A program made the position numbers and the translations under genes. Shown here in pieces: positions 39,604 through 51,530 of a stretch of DNA of 64,000 nt. The DNA lies in NCBI GenBank assembly GCA_030157545.1, contig JAOAUN010000048.1, positions 86,474 through 150,473 on the forward strand, given 5' to 3'. The stretch's first letter is position 1. The number at the start of each line of letters is the position of its first letter. Under the pieces are notes generated by a model. It worked only from the letters and a program-made list of their open reading frames with translations, ran no database searches and was not told the origin of the DNA. This DNA is from Burkholderiaceae bacterium (GTDB lineage Bacteria > Pseudomonadota > Gammaproteobacteria > Burkholderiales > Burkholderiaceae_D).

Positions 39604-39613
39604 CGCTATCTCT

Positions 39614-39690
39614 TGGTCGGGACGGAGTGATTCGAACACTCGACCCCTTGCACCCCATGCAAGTACGCTACCAGGCTGCGCTACGCCCCG
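39614..39690 (-). tRNA. tRNA-Pro (anticodon GGG)
   Basis: 77 nt including encoded CCA. The acceptor stem CGGGGCG pairs with CGTCCCG. The anticodon stem CTTGC/GCAAG encloses the loop ATGGGGT, giving anticodon GGG. T-loop TTCGAAT is standard. Confidence 0.96.
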
Positions 39691-39701
39691 ACTAGTTGCG
39701 A

Positions 39702-39707
39702 ATTATA
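39702..39707 (-). promoter_or_regulatory. Candidate -10 box for tRNA-Pro
   Basis: TATAAT on the minus strand, 11 bases before the tRNA 5' end. Confidence 0.5.
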
Positions 39708-39840
39708 TCAGAGTGCAGGACCTGCAATCCTCTCTAAACGCGGCAGCGATGCAGCGTAAATAATCGCTCATAAGCAAGCATGTGATTCGTTCAGAACAAA
39801 AAGACGCTGCAAGATTAATTCAGAAACATGCTATTGAAAG

Positions 39841-41088
39841 TTAATGCAAATGCGCGCCCGATTGCGGCGTGTCTTCCGGCATTTCGGCGTGCACCAGTTC
39901 TTCAGCATGATCGCAAAATAGGGGCGCGCCGCAATCGTCGCAAAATTCTGGTGTAAATAAAATCTCCGGCTTGGTGATGCGAGTGATACCGGTTTCGCGC
40001 AGCAGGCTGACGATCTGCTGCAGCGGTGACACTGGCGCAGCAGTGGCTGCTCGTCTGAGCGGCATGGTTTGCATGTCTTCTTCGCCGCTTTCTTCATCAT
40101 AAAGCGGCCAGACCACGCCATAAAACACATCGGTATTGTCGGCGACGGTAAAACTGATTCGGTACTCATCAATGCCCATGTCATTGCTTTCGTCGCCGAA
40201 GCCGGCAACGACGGCAGCGATCTGTGCTGCTTCTATTGTTAATGCATGGGTGAGGTAATGGACGGCGGCGCGCACAGAGACCGGGCGGATCTTTTTGTCT
40301 GCATCACGGCAGGCGACGTAATAAGCCTCCGGCAGCAGCAATTCGGTACCGCAGCCCGCAAAGAGCCGCTGCAAATTCGGGCCGGCCTGTACCTGCCATT
40401 GGGCCAGCACTGCCTGCGTGCTGGCTAGCAGATTGGTGCCTGATACTTCTTCTTGCCAGCGCAACAAAGGCATGCCGGCCGGTGCCGTCACTGCCAGCAG
40501 CACAAAGCGGGTATCGGCAAGGAAGGGGGCAGTCTCGGGCAGATCCGTCGGCATCTGTAAAGCCATGCCGGACAGTGCTGCCTTGGCCATGCGATGAGTC
40601 AGTAAATAAGTATCGCAATAGCTTCGCGGCAGCTGGTCGATGGCGAACAGCATCGGCGCTACGGCAACTTGCGTATCGGCTGCCAGCACATGGCCATGCA
40701 AATGCGCGGTAATGGTTTGCAGCAGTTCTACTGGAATCGGGCCAGCCGGTATCGAAAAACGTGTCCACGCCAGTATCGGAATGGCCATCAACAATGCATC
40801 ATGTTGACGGCCTTCGTGCGTAAGCGCACAGCTCGCACTGTTTGCTTCGACGGCATCGAGCAAGCCATCATAGGCGGCCAGATCGGTATGAAACAAATGG
40901 TCGAGTGCGCTGTCGATCAGTTGCTGCTGGTTGCCGCTCAAGAGCTTTTCCAATGCGCTGTCGAGCCTGTTTTCCCAATTGCGTTGTTCTATACGGCTGG
41001 CTGCCTGTACCAGCGACTGAGCCAGTGTCGCCAGCCGCTGGCTGTCGGTAGAAAATTTCCGGGTAGGACTCTTGGGCGTACGGCGCAT
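39841..41088 (-). CDS. DUF2863 family protein
   Basis: 415 residues, no signal peptide. Looks like the DUF2863 family found in Burkholderiales. The N-terminus is basic (MRRTPKSPTRKF), the middle contains mixed alpha/beta sequence, and the C-terminus has a possible metal site CDDCGAPLFCDHAEE followed by HLH. Function unknown. The start at 41088 is preferred; an in-frame ATG at 41139 would add 17 poorly fitting residues. It is separated by a terminator from the small membrane protein gene upstream. Confidence 0.7.
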   Translation of the reverse strand: MRRTPKSPTRKFSTDSQRLATLAQSLVQAASRIEQRNWENRLDSALEKLLSGNQQQLIDSALDHLFHTDLAAYDGLLDAVEANSASCALTHEGRQHDALLMAIPILAWTRFSIPAGPIPVELLQTITAHLHGHVLAADTQVAVAPMLFAIDQLPRSYCDTYLLTHRMAKAALSGMALQMPTDLPETAPFLADTRFVLLAVTAPAGMPLLRWQEEVSGTNLLASTQAVLAQWQVQAGPNLQRLFAGCGTELLLPEAYYVACRDADKKIRPVSVRAAVHYLTHALTIEAAQIAAVVAGFGDESNDMGIDEYRISFTVADNTDVFYGVVWPLYDEESGEEDMQTMPLRRAATAAPVSPLQQIVSLLRETGITRITKPEILFTPEFCDDCGAPLFCDHAEELVHAEMPEDTPQSGAHLH

Positions 41089-41164
41089 GGCAATTTTTAT
41101 TTGAATGATACAAACACAAGATTTTATAGGATACGGCATTCTTCGACGCCGTAAAGGCGCAAGA

Positions 41165-41193
41165 ATGAAAAAAGCGCGGCATAGCCGCGCTTT
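41165..41193 (-). terminator. Intrinsic terminator after the small membrane protein gene
   Basis: GCGCGGC and GCCGCGC form a 7-bp stem around ATA, with A/T runs extending it and TTTTTTC on the minus strand. Confidence 0.85.
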
Positions 41194-41211
41194 CAGACAA
41201 AGACAAACTAC

Positions 41212-41388
41212 TTACTTTTTCTCTGTGTCGGATGCTGCCGGCGCAGTTGGTGCGGTCGGTTCAGCATGCTCGGCAGAAGTATCATGCCCGGCTGATTCGC
41301 CTTGCATATCGATCTTGTCGCCCATGTTAAAGACGAGCGTCAGCGCGACTGCTGCAAAAATGATGAAGGCTACTAGAATTTTCCACAT
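41212..41388 (-). CDS. Small single-pass membrane protein, 58 residues
   Basis: Frame of 58 codons starting MWKILVAFIIFAAVALTLVF, one membrane segment at residues 3-20, then a polar, Ala/Pro/Glu-rich tail ending in DTEKK outside or inside the membrane. GGAG lies 7 bases before the ATG on the minus strand, and an intrinsic terminator follows the stop, so it looks like a real gene. It is downstream of acnA on the same strand, 68 bases away. Function unknown. Confidence 0.75.
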   Translation of the reverse strand: MWKILVAFIIFAAVALTLVFNMGDKIDMQGESAGHDTSAEHAEPTAPTAPAASDTEKK

Positions 41389-41456
41389 ACTTGTCTCCGG
41401 ATAGAACTTCTTTTATTGAATAGTCTGACCGGCATTGCTGCCGGCCAGACTCATGC

Positions 41457-44168
<2,712 letters not shown>

Positions 44169-44239
44169 GTGCTCTCCTTGTTTTTGTTTGCTGAAAATAA
44201 AAAATCTTTTATCGATGCGCCGCGCTTGTGTCGTTTTGC

Positions 44240-44587
44240 TCAGCGCATCTTTTTGTTACTTGCCGGCCGCCCCTGTTCAGTCGTCTTGCACTCGTTCGCC
44301 AGCGGTTTGCCGTGCCGGGCATCAAGCAGCATGCCCTTGGCCGGTATCCCTATCCAGACCAGACCGCTGACGCTATCTTCGAAGCGGTTGGCACCGGTAC
44401 TCGTTGCCACCCGCTGCAAGTTGTAGCGTTGTCCTTGCCAGATCAGTTCAATGGAATTATCGAGAGCTTGATCACCTCGCACCCCCATCCGCTGACCCAA
44501 CTCACACACCAGCTCTGTTGCTGCTGCCTGCGCCTGCATACCCAGTAAAGCAGCACTACAAAGTAAAACCTTCAATACATTTTTCAT
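44240..44587 (-). CDS. MliC-like periplasmic protein (C-type lysozyme inhibitor family)
   Basis: 115 residues with a signal peptide ([23 protein letters not shown]). The mature part resembles the MliC/PliC lysozyme-inhibitor fold: a first cysteine in ELVCELG, the strand [16 protein letters not shown], the SxSGxR-like motif [10 protein letters not shown], the [11 protein letters not shown] strand and a last cysteine in ANECKT. It lacks a lipobox, so it is soluble in the periplasm (PliC-like). AGGAG lies 10 bases before the ATG. It is placed between acnA and the CitE-like gene, 28 bases after the latter. Inhibitor function is inferred from the family. Confidence 0.65.
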   Translation of the reverse strand: MKNVLKVLLCSAALLGMQAQAAATELVCELGQRMGVRGDQALDNSIELIWQGQRYNLQRVATSTGANRFEDSVSGLVWIGIPAKGMLLDARHGKPLANECKTTEQGRPASNKKMR

Positions 44588-44615
44588 GCGGCTAGTCTCC
44601 TCGCCGAAAACCCTG

Positions 44616-45587
44616 CTAAACCAGACTGGCAGCTTTCTGCGGCAATACCTGTCCGCTGCGTCTGGCTTTTTGTAATATCGTCCAGTAGTAACGGTAGCTG
44701 GCCCGGTCGTGCAGCTTACCGCGGTGTTGTATCGGTCCCCATTGCAGCGCCTGTGCCGCAGCGAGAATGTCGATAGCGATGCCGACTTCTTCCTCAGCGG
44801 GCGCAAATGCCGCCAGTATCGGCACAATCTGGTCCGGATGAATACTCCACATCCGGGTAAAAGCAAATTCATTCGCTGCACGTGCAGCGTCATCGGCGAC
44901 AACCGACAAATCCCGAATCGCCGTGGTCACATTATGCGAGGCAATTTTGCCGTGAGCATGACAGGCCGCAGCAATCTTTAATTTGGCGCCCGCTATCAAC
45001 GGATGCGTAAATTGTCCCGGGCTTTGCATTGCGGCACCGGGTACTGCGCCGTAGTGCGCAGAGACGAAATCCATAATGCCGAAGGACAGGCATTCCACTT
45101 CGGGCAGCGCGGCGATTTCCCACACTTCATGCAGCGCGCCATGGGTTTCTATGAGTACATGAATCGGCAGGTCGCTGCGCCCGGCTGCTTGCGCGTGGCG
45201 CATCACGACTGCGATGGCAGTGCGCAACTGCTCTACACCGTCTACTTTGGGAATGACGAGATAGGCAAGGCGGGTAGCTGCCGTCGCGCAGATCAGCGCG
45301 ATATCTTGCTCGAAGTACGGACTGGCCACATCATGCACGCGCGCACCGATGCGGCCATGCTGATTTTCAGCACTGGCGATCAGGTTCGCGACCAATTGCG
45401 CATGCGCGGCTTCATTGCCGGCGGCAGCGCCGTCTTCACAGTCAAAGGTGATATCGAATACGGGGCCCATCTGCTGTTGCAGGGCCATCGACTTATGCAT
45501 CAGTTTTTCCGAGCCGGCATAGTGGTCGCAGGCCGGAATCGAAATCGGCTGCTGCGTACCCTGAAACAAAACCTCGGACGGATGCAT
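44616..45587 (-). CDS. HpcH/HpaI aldolase/citrate lyase beta-subunit family protein
   Basis: 323 residues. CitE-like TIM-barrel lyase. Family marks are FDCEDG near residue 49, a glutamate in HVLIETHGALHEV, and the FGIMDFVSAH stretch with the metal-binding aspartate. No citrate lyase alpha or gamma subunit genes are present, so this is a stand-alone enzyme, perhaps a malyl-CoA, citramalyl-CoA or related acyl-CoA lyase. It lies 92 bases downstream of mdh behind a hairpin. Substrate unknown; placement with mdh fits a malate- or acetyl-CoA-linked reaction. Confidence 0.85.
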   Translation of the reverse strand: MHPSEVLFQGTQQPISIPACDHYAGSEKLMHKSMALQQQMGPVFDITFDCEDGAAAGNEAAHAQLVANLIASAENQHGRIGARVHDVASPYFEQDIALICATAATRLAYLVIPKVDGVEQLRTAIAVVMRHAQAAGRSDLPIHVLIETHGALHEVWEIAALPEVECLSFGIMDFVSAHYGAVPGAAMQSPGQFTHPLIAGAKLKIAAACHAHGKIASHNVTTAIRDLSVVADDAARAANEFAFTRMWSIHPDQIVPILAAFAPAEEEVGIAIDILAAAQALQWGPIQHRGKLHDRASYRYYWTILQKARRSGQVLPQKAASLV

Positions 45588-45640
45588 GAAGGCGGGGAGT
45601 GGAATCTGGTGGAGTGCTAAAACAAAAAATCACAAAGGAA

Positions 45641-45666
45641 GAGGCAGATATTTTTATATCTGCCTC
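45641..45666 (-). terminator. Hairpin after mdh
   Basis: GAGGCAGATAT (45641-45651) pairs perfectly with ATATCTGCCTC (45656-45666) around TTTT. No immediate T-run follows on the minus strand, so it may stabilise the mdh mRNA end rather than end all transcription. Confidence 0.65.
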
Positions 45667-45679
45667 AGACTAAAACAAA

Positions 45680-46669
45680 TTACGGCAGCAAGTGCTTGAC
45701 GCCGTCACGTTCTTCAGTCAGTTCTTTCAGGGTCAGGTTGATGCGCTCTTGCGAGAATGCGTCAATTTCCAGACCTTGAACGATTTTGTACTCACCGTTT
45801 TCGGTGGTAACAGGGAAGCCGAACATGGTGTCCTTCGGAATGCCATACGAACCGTCTGATGGAATACCCATCGTGGTCCATTTGCCAGCGGTGCCCAGAA
45901 CCCAGTCATGGATGTGGTCGATTGCTGCGTTGGCAGCCGATGCTGCTGACGACAGACCACGCGCTTCAATGATGGCGCCGCCGCGTTTGCCAACTGTCGG
46001 CAGGAACACGTCCTTGTTCCATGCTTCGTCGTTGATGCTTTCCTTGACTGATTTGCCGTCAATGGTGGCGAAGCGATAGTCAGCGTACATGGTAGGGGAG
46101 TGATTGCCCCATACGCACAGCTTTTCAATTGACGACACTGGCTTGCCAGTCTTGGCAGCGATTTGCGACAGCGCGCGGTTATGGTCCAGACGCAGCATCG
46201 CGGTGAAGTTTTTCGCTGGCAGGTTCGGTGCCGATTTCATGGCGATGAAGGCATTGGTGTTGGCTGGGTTGCCGACAACCAGGACCTTCACATTGCGCGA
46301 AGCGACAGCGTCGAGCGCCTTGCCTTGCACGGTGAAAATTTGCGCATTGGCTTCGAGCAGATCCTTGCGCTCCATGCCGGGGCCGCGTGGACGGGCACCT
46401 ACCAGCAGTGCAACGTCGATGTCTTTAAATGCCGTCATCGGGTCAGCGTGAGCAGTCATGCCGGCCAGCAGCGGGAAAGCGCAATCGTCGATTTCCATCA
46501 TCACGCCTTTCAAGGCCTTCTGCGCTTTCTCGTCCGGGATTTCCAGTAATTGCAGGATCACTGGCTGATCTTTGCCAAGCATGTCGCCATTGGCAATACG
46601 GAACAATAATGAGTAGCCGATCTGACCGGCAGCGCCGGTGACAGCAACGCGCATAGGGGCTTTAGCCAT
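45680..46669 (-). CDS. mdh: Malate dehydrogenase
   Basis: 329 residues. It interconverts malate and oxaloacetate with NAD+. The NAD-binding motif [19 protein letters not shown] is at the N-terminus; active-site residues are in the [12 protein letters not shown] segment and the catalytic histidine in [10 protein letters not shown]. This is the cytosolic/LDH-like type found in many proteobacteria. GGAG precedes the ATG. It is divergent from the GntR regulator gene, with a palindromic operator candidate between. Confidence 0.97.
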   Translation of the reverse strand: MAKAPMRVAVTGAAGQIGYSLLFRIANGDMLGKDQPVILQLLEIPDEKAQKALKGVMMEIDDCAFPLLAGMTAHADPMTAFKDIDVALLVGARPRGPGMERKDLLEANAQIFTVQGKALDAVASRNVKVLVVGNPANTNAFIAMKSAPNLPAKNFTAMLRLDHNRALSQIAAKTGKPVSSIEKLCVWGNHSPTMYADYRFATIDGKSVKESINDEAWNKDVFLPTVGKRGGAIIEARGLSSAASAANAAIDHIHDWVLGTAGKWTTMGIPSDGSYGIPKDTMFGFPVTTENGEYKIVQGLEIDAFSQERINLTLKELTEERDGVKHLLP

Positions 46670-46770
46670 GTTGAATCTCCAAAGTAGTCATTGAAAAGGC
46701 GGGGAAATCGTGAAATGCTGGAAACTTTGCTCGCGAGTTTAGGCTTGTACACCCAAGCTGTCAACGACAA

Positions 46771-46789
46771 TCTTATATCTTATATAAGA
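46771..46789. promoter_or_regulatory. Perfect 8-3-8 palindrome in the mdh/gntR promoter region
   Basis: TCTTATAT (46771-46778) and ATATAAGA (46782-46789) are exact reverse complements around CTT. It lies 41 bases before the regulator start and about 100 bases before mdh. Size and symmetry fit a GntR-type dimer site. No second full copy was seen upstream of sdhC, gltA or acnA. Confidence 0.65.
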
Positions 46790-46829
46790 CATATTACTGC
46801 TAAATTTTCTGGACGGAAATGGGTGAATT

Positions 46830-47639
46830 ATGGTGAAATTAGCACCTATGAGTCAAACCATGACGCCAACTGCCAACCCGACCTCGCCTGCCGTAACCGG
46901 TTCGCCTGCCGTTGCCGTCAGTTCGCCGACTTTCAGTCCGCTATATCAGCAGATCAAGTCGCTGATTGTGCAGAGCTTGCAATCCGGTGAATGGAAGCCG
47001 GGTGAATTGATTCCGAGTGAGGTCGAACTCGCCTATCGATTCAAAGTCAGTCAGGGCACTGTCCGCAAAGCTATTGATGAATTGTCTGCCGAAAATCTGG
47101 TGATACGCCGTCAGGGCAAAGGTACTTTTGTCGCCACGCATCATGAAGCGCGCGTGCAATTTCGTTTTTTGCGCTTGATGCCGGATGCCGGCGAAGCGCA
47201 CCAGCCTGAAAATCATATTATCGAAGTCAAACGCATGCGCGGACCGGCCGAGGTTACGCGCGTGCTCGACATCAAGGCAGGCGACTCTGTCATTTTCATC
47301 AAGCGAGTGCAGTTTTTTGACGGTATCCCGACCATCCTCGAGGAGATCTGGCTGCCTGGCGCTATCTTTAAGGGGCTGACTGCAGAACGTCTGGTGGAAT
47401 ACAAAGGCCCGATGTACGGTTTGTTTGAAACCGAATTCGGCACCCAGATGATTCGCGCTTCGGAAAAATTGCGCGCTGTGTCGGCGGATGCGGCTGCAGC
47501 CAAGATGCTGAAAGTCGAAGAGGGTGTGCCGTTACTGAGTGTTGACAGGGTGTCGTACACCTATGGCGACCGGCCGGTTGAAGTGCGGCGCGCGTTGTAT
47601 GTGACAGCAAACCATCACTATCACAATGAACTAAGTTGA
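46830..47639 (+). CDS. GntR family transcriptional regulator (HutC type)
   Basis: 269 residues. An N-terminal tail of about 30 residues rich in Thr, Ser and Pro is followed by the winged helix-turn-helix (PLYQQIKSLIVQSLQSGEWKPGELIPSE..., IPSEVELAYRFKVSQGTVRKAIDEL) and a C-terminal UTRA-like ligand domain from about residue 105 to RRALYVTANHHYH. Ligands of such domains are small metabolites. It lies between mdh and the sdhCDAB operon, so control of TCA genes is probable. The start is uncertain: ATG 46830 or ATG 46848, neither with a strong ribosome-binding site. Confidence 0.9.
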   Translation: MVKLAPMSQTMTPTANPTSPAVTGSPAVAVSSPTFSPLYQQIKSLIVQSLQSGEWKPGELIPSEVELAYRFKVSQGTVRKAIDELSAENLVIRRQGKGTFVATHHEARVQFRFLRLMPDAGEAHQPENHIIEVKRMRGPAEVTRVLDIKAGDSVIFIKRVQFFDGIPTILEEIWLPGAIFKGLTAERLVEYKGPMYGLFETEFGTQMIRASEKLRAVSADAAAAKMLKVEEGVPLLSVDRVSYTYGDRPVEVRRALYVTANHHYHNELS

Positions 47640-47758
47640 CAGCATCGCAAAGTCGACGCCCTTGCAATTACAGGCTCGACAAATAAAAAAAAACTGAAAC
47701 AGATAGAATCAAGCAGTTTGCTGACGTAGCCAAAAAGAACCAGTTGAAGAGGATGCCC

Positions 47759-48169
47759 ATGACTGAAGCAACAAAGAAATCACGTAAGCAATTTACTAAT
47801 ATCCACATTACGCAGCTAATGAACTACCGTTTGCCGGCTGCCGGTATGGTGTCGATTTTTCATCGCATCAGCGGATTCATGATGTTCCTGCTGCTGCCTT
47901 TTATCTTGTACCTGTTTGACCAGAGCATCACCTCTGAAATTTCTTTTGCCCATCTGCAGGGTTATGTCAGTCACTGGCTGGTAAAGCTCTTCATCCTCGC
48001 GCTGTCATGGGCATATCTGCATCACTTTTGCGCCGGCATCCGTCATCTGATCATGGACCTCCACATTGGTCTTTCAAAAGAAGGCGCGGCCAAATCCGCA
48101 ATCAGCGTCTTTGCTGTCAGCGTACCGCTGGCCGTGCTGGTTGCCCTCAAACTGTTCGGAGCGTTTTAA
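47759..48169 (+). CDS. sdhC: Succinate dehydrogenase cytochrome b556 subunit
   Basis: 136 residues. Membrane anchor of complex II. Three membrane segments are visible, and the family marks are RLPAAGMVSIFHRISGFMM (quinone-site Ser/Arg region) and HHFCAGIRHLIMD, with the haem-ligand histidine. The ATG at 47759 lies 6 bases after AAGAGGA; longer in-frame starts lie upstream. sdhD starts right after its stop codon. Confidence 0.95.
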   Translation: MTEATKKSRKQFTNIHITQLMNYRLPAAGMVSIFHRISGFMMFLLLPFILYLFDQSITSEISFAHLQGYVSHWLVKLFILALSWAYLHHFCAGIRHLIMDLHIGLSKEGAAKSAISVFAVSVPLAVLVALKLFGAF

Positions 48170-48535
48170 ATGGCTAACAACAATATCGGACCCAAGCGTC
48201 TGGTCGTCGGCGCGCACTACGGCCTCAAAGACTGGCTGGCGCAGCGCATCACCGCCATCGTGATGGCTGTCTTCACCATCGTTTTGCTCGTAGTATTTTT
48301 CGGCGCACGCGAGTTCAGCTATGAAGGCTGGGCTGGCCTGTTCGCGCAGCAGTGGTTCAAGCTGTTTGCCCTCGTCACCTTCTTCGCGTTGTATTACCAC
48401 GTGTGGGTCGGCATGCGCGACATCTGGATGGACTACATCAAGCCGGTAGCAATTCGTCTGCTGCTGCAAGTCATAACGATACTGTGGCTGGTCGCATGTG
48501 CCGGCTGGACGGTGCAGATTCTTTGGAGAGTGTAA
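48170..48535 (+). CDS. sdhD: Succinate dehydrogenase membrane anchor subunit
   Basis: 121 residues. Second membrane anchor, three membrane segments, with the [12 protein letters not shown] start and the quinone/haem motif [18 protein letters not shown]. It begins at the base after the sdhC stop. sdhA starts 3 bases after its end, so sdhCDAB is one tightly packed operon. Confidence 0.95.
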   Translation: MANNNIGPKRLVVGAHYGLKDWLAQRITAIVMAVFTIVLLVVFFGAREFSYEGWAGLFAQQWFKLFALVTFFALYYHVWVGMRDIWMDYIKPVAIRLLLQVITILWLVACAGWTVQILWRV

Positions 48536-48537
48536 TC

Positions 48538-50313
48538 GTGTCAGCCATAAAAACAGGTATTCCATCCCGCCGTTTCGACGCCGTCATCATTGGCGCCGGC
48601 GGCTCCGGCATGCGCGCTTCGCTGCAGCTGGCCGAGGCCGGTCTCAACGTCGCGGTGCTGTCCAAAGTATTCCCGACCCGCTCGCATACCGTTGCAGCGC
48701 AAGGTGGTATCGGTGCTTCACTGGGCAATATGTCAGAAGACAACTGGTACTGGCACATGTTCGATACCGTCAAGGGCAGAGACTACCTGGGTGACCAGGA
48801 CGCGATCGAATTCATGTGTCGCGAAGCGCCTAAAGTCGTTTACGAACTCGAACACTTCGGCATGCCGTTTGACCGCAATCCGGACGGCACCATTTACCAG
48901 CGCCCGTTCGGCGGCCACACTGCCAACTTCGGCGAAAAGCCGGTGCAGCGCGCGTGCGCCGCAGCCGACCGTACCGGTCATGCAATGCTGCATACGCTGT
49001 ACCAGCGCAACGTGCGCGCCAAGACCCACTTCTTTGTTGAATGGATGGCGATCGACCTGGTGCGTGACGCAGCAGGCGACGTCATCGGTGTTGTCGCACT
49101 CGAAATCGAGACCGGTGAAATGCTGATCCTCGAAGCCAAGACCACTATTTTTGCCACCGGCGGCGCTGGCCGTATCTGGGCTGCTTCAACCAATGCGTTC
49201 ATCAATACCGGCGACGGCATGGGGATGGCTGCACGCGCTGGTTTGCCACTCGAAGACATGGAATTCTGGCAGTTCCACCCAACCGGTGTAGCCGGTGCAG
49301 GCGTGCTGATTACCGAAGGCGTGCGCGGCGAAGGCGGCATTTTGATCAACAGCGAAGGCGAGCGTTTCATGGAGCGTTATGCGCCAACGCTGAAAGATCT
49401 CGCGCCGCGTGACTTCATCTCCCGTTCGATGGATCAGGAAATCAAGGAAGGTCGTGGCTGCGGTCCGAACAAGGATCACGTGCTGCTGGACCTGCGTCAC
49501 ATTGGCGCCGATACCATCAGAAAGCGGCTGCCATCGATTCTGGAAATCGGCCACAAGTTTGCCAACGTCGATGCAACCAAAGAGCCGATTCCGGTCGTGC
49601 CGACCATTCACTACCAGATGGGCGGCATCCCGACCAATATTCACGGTCAGGTGGTTGCGCCGAAAAACGGCGGTCAGGAAATCGTTAACGGTCTCTACGC
49701 TATCGGCGAATGTGCCTGCGTATCCGTGCACGGCGCCAACCGTCTCGGCACCAACTCGCTGCTTGACCTGCTGGTGTTTGGTCGCGCCGCCGGTAACCAC
49801 GTCGTTGCGTCGAACCTGAAAGCACAGAGCCACAAGACGATGCCGGCCGATGGCGCTGAACTTGCGCTGTCGCGCATGAACAAGCTCGAAACCTCAACCG
49901 GTTCCGAGCGCGTGCAGGATGTGGCCAATGGCATTCGCGCGGCCATGCAAAAATATTGCAGCGTGTTCCGCACCGATGATTTGCTGCAGCAGGGCGTCAA
50001 GGCTATCGCCGAGCTCGACGAGCGCCGCAAGCATGTTTCATTCAAGGACAAGTCCAAAGTATTCAACACCGCGCGTGTTGAAGCGCTGGAGCTCGACAAC
50101 CTGATCGAAGCAGCCAAGGCCACCATCACCTCGGCAGCGGCGCGCAAGGAATCGCGCGGCGCGCATGCCCATCGTGATTTTGAAAAGCGCGACGATGAAA
50201 ACTGGATGAAACACACGCTGTGGTTCTCGGAAGGCAATCGCCTTGACTACAAGCCTGTTGTGACCAAGCCCCTGACGGTAGAAACCTTCAAGCCTAAAGC
50301 ACGTACTTTCTAA
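48538..50313 (+). CDS. sdhA: Succinate dehydrogenase flavoprotein subunit
   Basis: 591 residues. Catalytic subunit with covalent FAD that oxidises succinate to fumarate. Motifs: FAD-binding IIGAGGSGM (about 17-25), [11 protein letters not shown] with the flavin-linking His50, HPTG, RGEGG and the arginine/histidine active-site segment [17 protein letters not shown]. The start is GTG at 48538 with GGAGAG seven bases upstream; the longer open frame reaches back through sdhD and is not used. sdhE downstream provides the flavinylation factor. Confidence 0.97.
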   Translation: MSAIKTGIPSRRFDAVIIGAGGSGMRASLQLAEAGLNVAVLSKVFPTRSHTVAAQGGIGASLGNMSEDNWYWHMFDTVKGRDYLGDQDAIEFMCREAPKVVYELEHFGMPFDRNPDGTIYQRPFGGHTANFGEKPVQRACAAADRTGHAMLHTLYQRNVRAKTHFFVEWMAIDLVRDAAGDVIGVVALEIETGEMLILEAKTTIFATGGAGRIWAASTNAFINTGDGMGMAARAGLPLEDMEFWQFHPTGVAGAGVLITEGVRGEGGILINSEGERFMERYAPTLKDLAPRDFISRSMDQEIKEGRGCGPNKDHVLLDLRHIGADTIRKRLPSILEIGHKFANVDATKEPIPVVPTIHYQMGGIPTNIHGQVVAPKNGGQEIVNGLYAIGECACVSVHGANRLGTNSLLDLLVFGRAAGNHVVASNLKAQSHKTMPADGAELALSRMNKLETSTGSERVQDVANGIRAAMQKYCSVFRTDDLLQQGVKAIAELDERRKHVSFKDKSKVFNTARVEALELDNLIEAAKATITSAAARKESRGAHAHRDFEKRDDENWMKHTLWFSEGNRLDYKPVVTKPLTVETFKPKARTF

Positions 50314-50326
50314 GAGCGAAAACATC

Positions 50327-51037
50327 ATGCCACGTACAGTCAAATTCCAAATCTACCGCTACGATCCGGACAAGGATGCCAAGCCTTACATGCAGGACCT
50401 GACGGTCGAGCTGCAAGACACCGACAAGATGCTGCTCGATGCCTTGCAGCGCATCAAGTCCGATGTTGATGATTCACTCGCGCTGCGTCGCTCCTGCCGT
50501 GAAGGCGTCTGCGGCTCCGACGCGATGAACATTAACGGCAAGAACGGTCTGGCCTGCACCACGAACCTCAACGAGCTGACCCAGCCTATCGTGCTGCGTC
50601 CGCTGCCAGGCTTGCCGGTCATTCGCGACCTGATCGTCGACATGACCAACTTCTTCAAGCAGTACCATTCGATCAAGCCTTTCCTGGTCAACACGACGAT
50701 CCCGCCGGAAAAAGAACGTCTGCAGATGCCGGCAGAGCGCGAAGAGCTCGACGGTTTGTACGAGTGCATCCTGTGCGCCTGCTGCTCGACTTCATGTCCG
50801 TCGTTCTGGTGGAATCCGGACAAATTCGTCGGACCGGCCGGCCTGCTGCAAGCGTATCGTTTCATTGCCGACAGCCGCGATGAAGATACCGCTGCACGTT
50901 TGGACAATCTGGAAGATCCATACCGCCTGTTCCGTTGCCATTCGATCATGAACTGCGTCGATGTCTGCCCTAAAGGTCTGAACCCGAACAAGGCAATCGG
51001 CAAGATCAAAGAATTGCTAGTTCGCCGCGCGGTCTGA
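50327..51037 (+). CDS. sdhB: Succinate dehydrogenase iron-sulfur subunit
   Basis: 236 residues. Electron-transfer subunit linking FAD to quinone. The [2Fe-2S] motif SCREGVCGSDAMNINGKNG, and the two clusters' motifs CILCACCSTSCP and MNCVDVCPKGLNP are complete. An orphan relative lies at 36274-36990. Its stop overlaps the ATG of sdhE by one base. It completes the sdhCDAB operon. Confidence 0.97.
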   Translation: MPRTVKFQIYRYDPDKDAKPYMQDLTVELQDTDKMLLDALQRIKSDVDDSLALRRSCREGVCGSDAMNINGKNGLACTTNLNELTQPIVLRPLPGLPVIRDLIVDMTNFFKQYHSIKPFLVNTTIPPEKERLQMPAEREELDGLYECILCACCSTSCPSFWWNPDKFVGPAGLLQAYRFIADSRDEDTAARLDNLEDPYRLFRCHSIMNCVDVCPKGLNPNKAIGKIKELLVRRAV

Positions 51038-51312
51038 TGCAGATGACGGAATCCCATCAGGACGATCCGGCCCGACGTGCGCGTTTGCGCTGGCGCAGCC
51101 GGCGCGGTCTGCTGGAAAATGATTTGATCCTGACCCGTTTTCTGGATGCGCACGAGACTGCGCTTTCAGATATTGACGTTGATGCGCTGACCCGCATTCT
51201 GGAGTTGACGGACAACGATTTGATGGGCCTGCTGCTGGGTAATGACGAGCCCAAAGATGAGCTCGATTTGCCGCATGTGCGTGCTTTGCTGGCACGATTG
51301 CGGCAGGCTTAG
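51037..51312 (+). CDS. sdhE: Succinate dehydrogenase flavinylation factor SdhE
   Basis: 91 residues, DUF339 family. It helps attach FAD covalently to SdhA. The hallmark RGLLEND (RGxxE) is at about residues 23-29, followed by the acidic helix pattern of the family. The ATG overlaps the sdhB stop (TGATG); a second ATG at 51043 is an alternative. Its position after sdhB supports the function. Confidence 0.93.
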   Translation: MQMTESHQDDPARRARLRWRSRRGLLENDLILTRFLDAHETALSDIDVDALTRILELTDNDLMGLLLGNDEPKDELDLPHVRALLARLRQA

Positions 51313-51327
51313 AGAGTAGCGGCGAGC

Positions 51328-51350
51328 TTGTTTCCCAGGGATGGAAACAA
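51328..51350 (+). terminator. Hairpin after sdhE
   Basis: TTGTTTCC (51328-51335) pairs exactly with GGAAACAA (51343-51350) around 7 bases. No T-run follows; it directly abuts the REP-like element. It may protect the sdh mRNA 3' end. Confidence 0.5.
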
Positions 51351-51455
51351 ACGACGCTGGATCCCGGCCTGCGCCGGGATGACGATGGCGTATCAGATGC
51401 TGTGTACGCTACTACCGTCATCCCGGCGCAGGCCGGGATCCCGTGTCTTTCGTCG
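51351..51455. repeat. REP/BIME-like paired palindrome, copy 3
   Basis: Unit one has ATCCCGGC/GCCGGGAT arms (about 51361-51380); unit two has the same arms in reverse orientation (about 51420-51440). The outer flanks begin ACGACGCTGG and end in CGTGTCTTTCGTC. It fills the sdhE-gltA gap. Confidence 0.87.
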
Positions 51456-51530
51456 TAAATGTCAAATCAGTAGCGCTGTAGAAAACAGATTTTTTTAATT
51501 AATTACCACTTCATTTTCGAAGGTAGAGCC

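Noticed and set aside
44588..44902. N-terminal extension of the lysozyme-inhibitor-like gene through the CitE-like gene
   Set aside because: The extension overlaps another gene in a different frame and would bury the signal peptide starting at 44587.
48352..48537. Long N-terminal extension of sdhA
   Set aside because: It overlaps sdhD; the GTG at 48538 with a ribosome-binding site gives the standard SdhA N-terminus.
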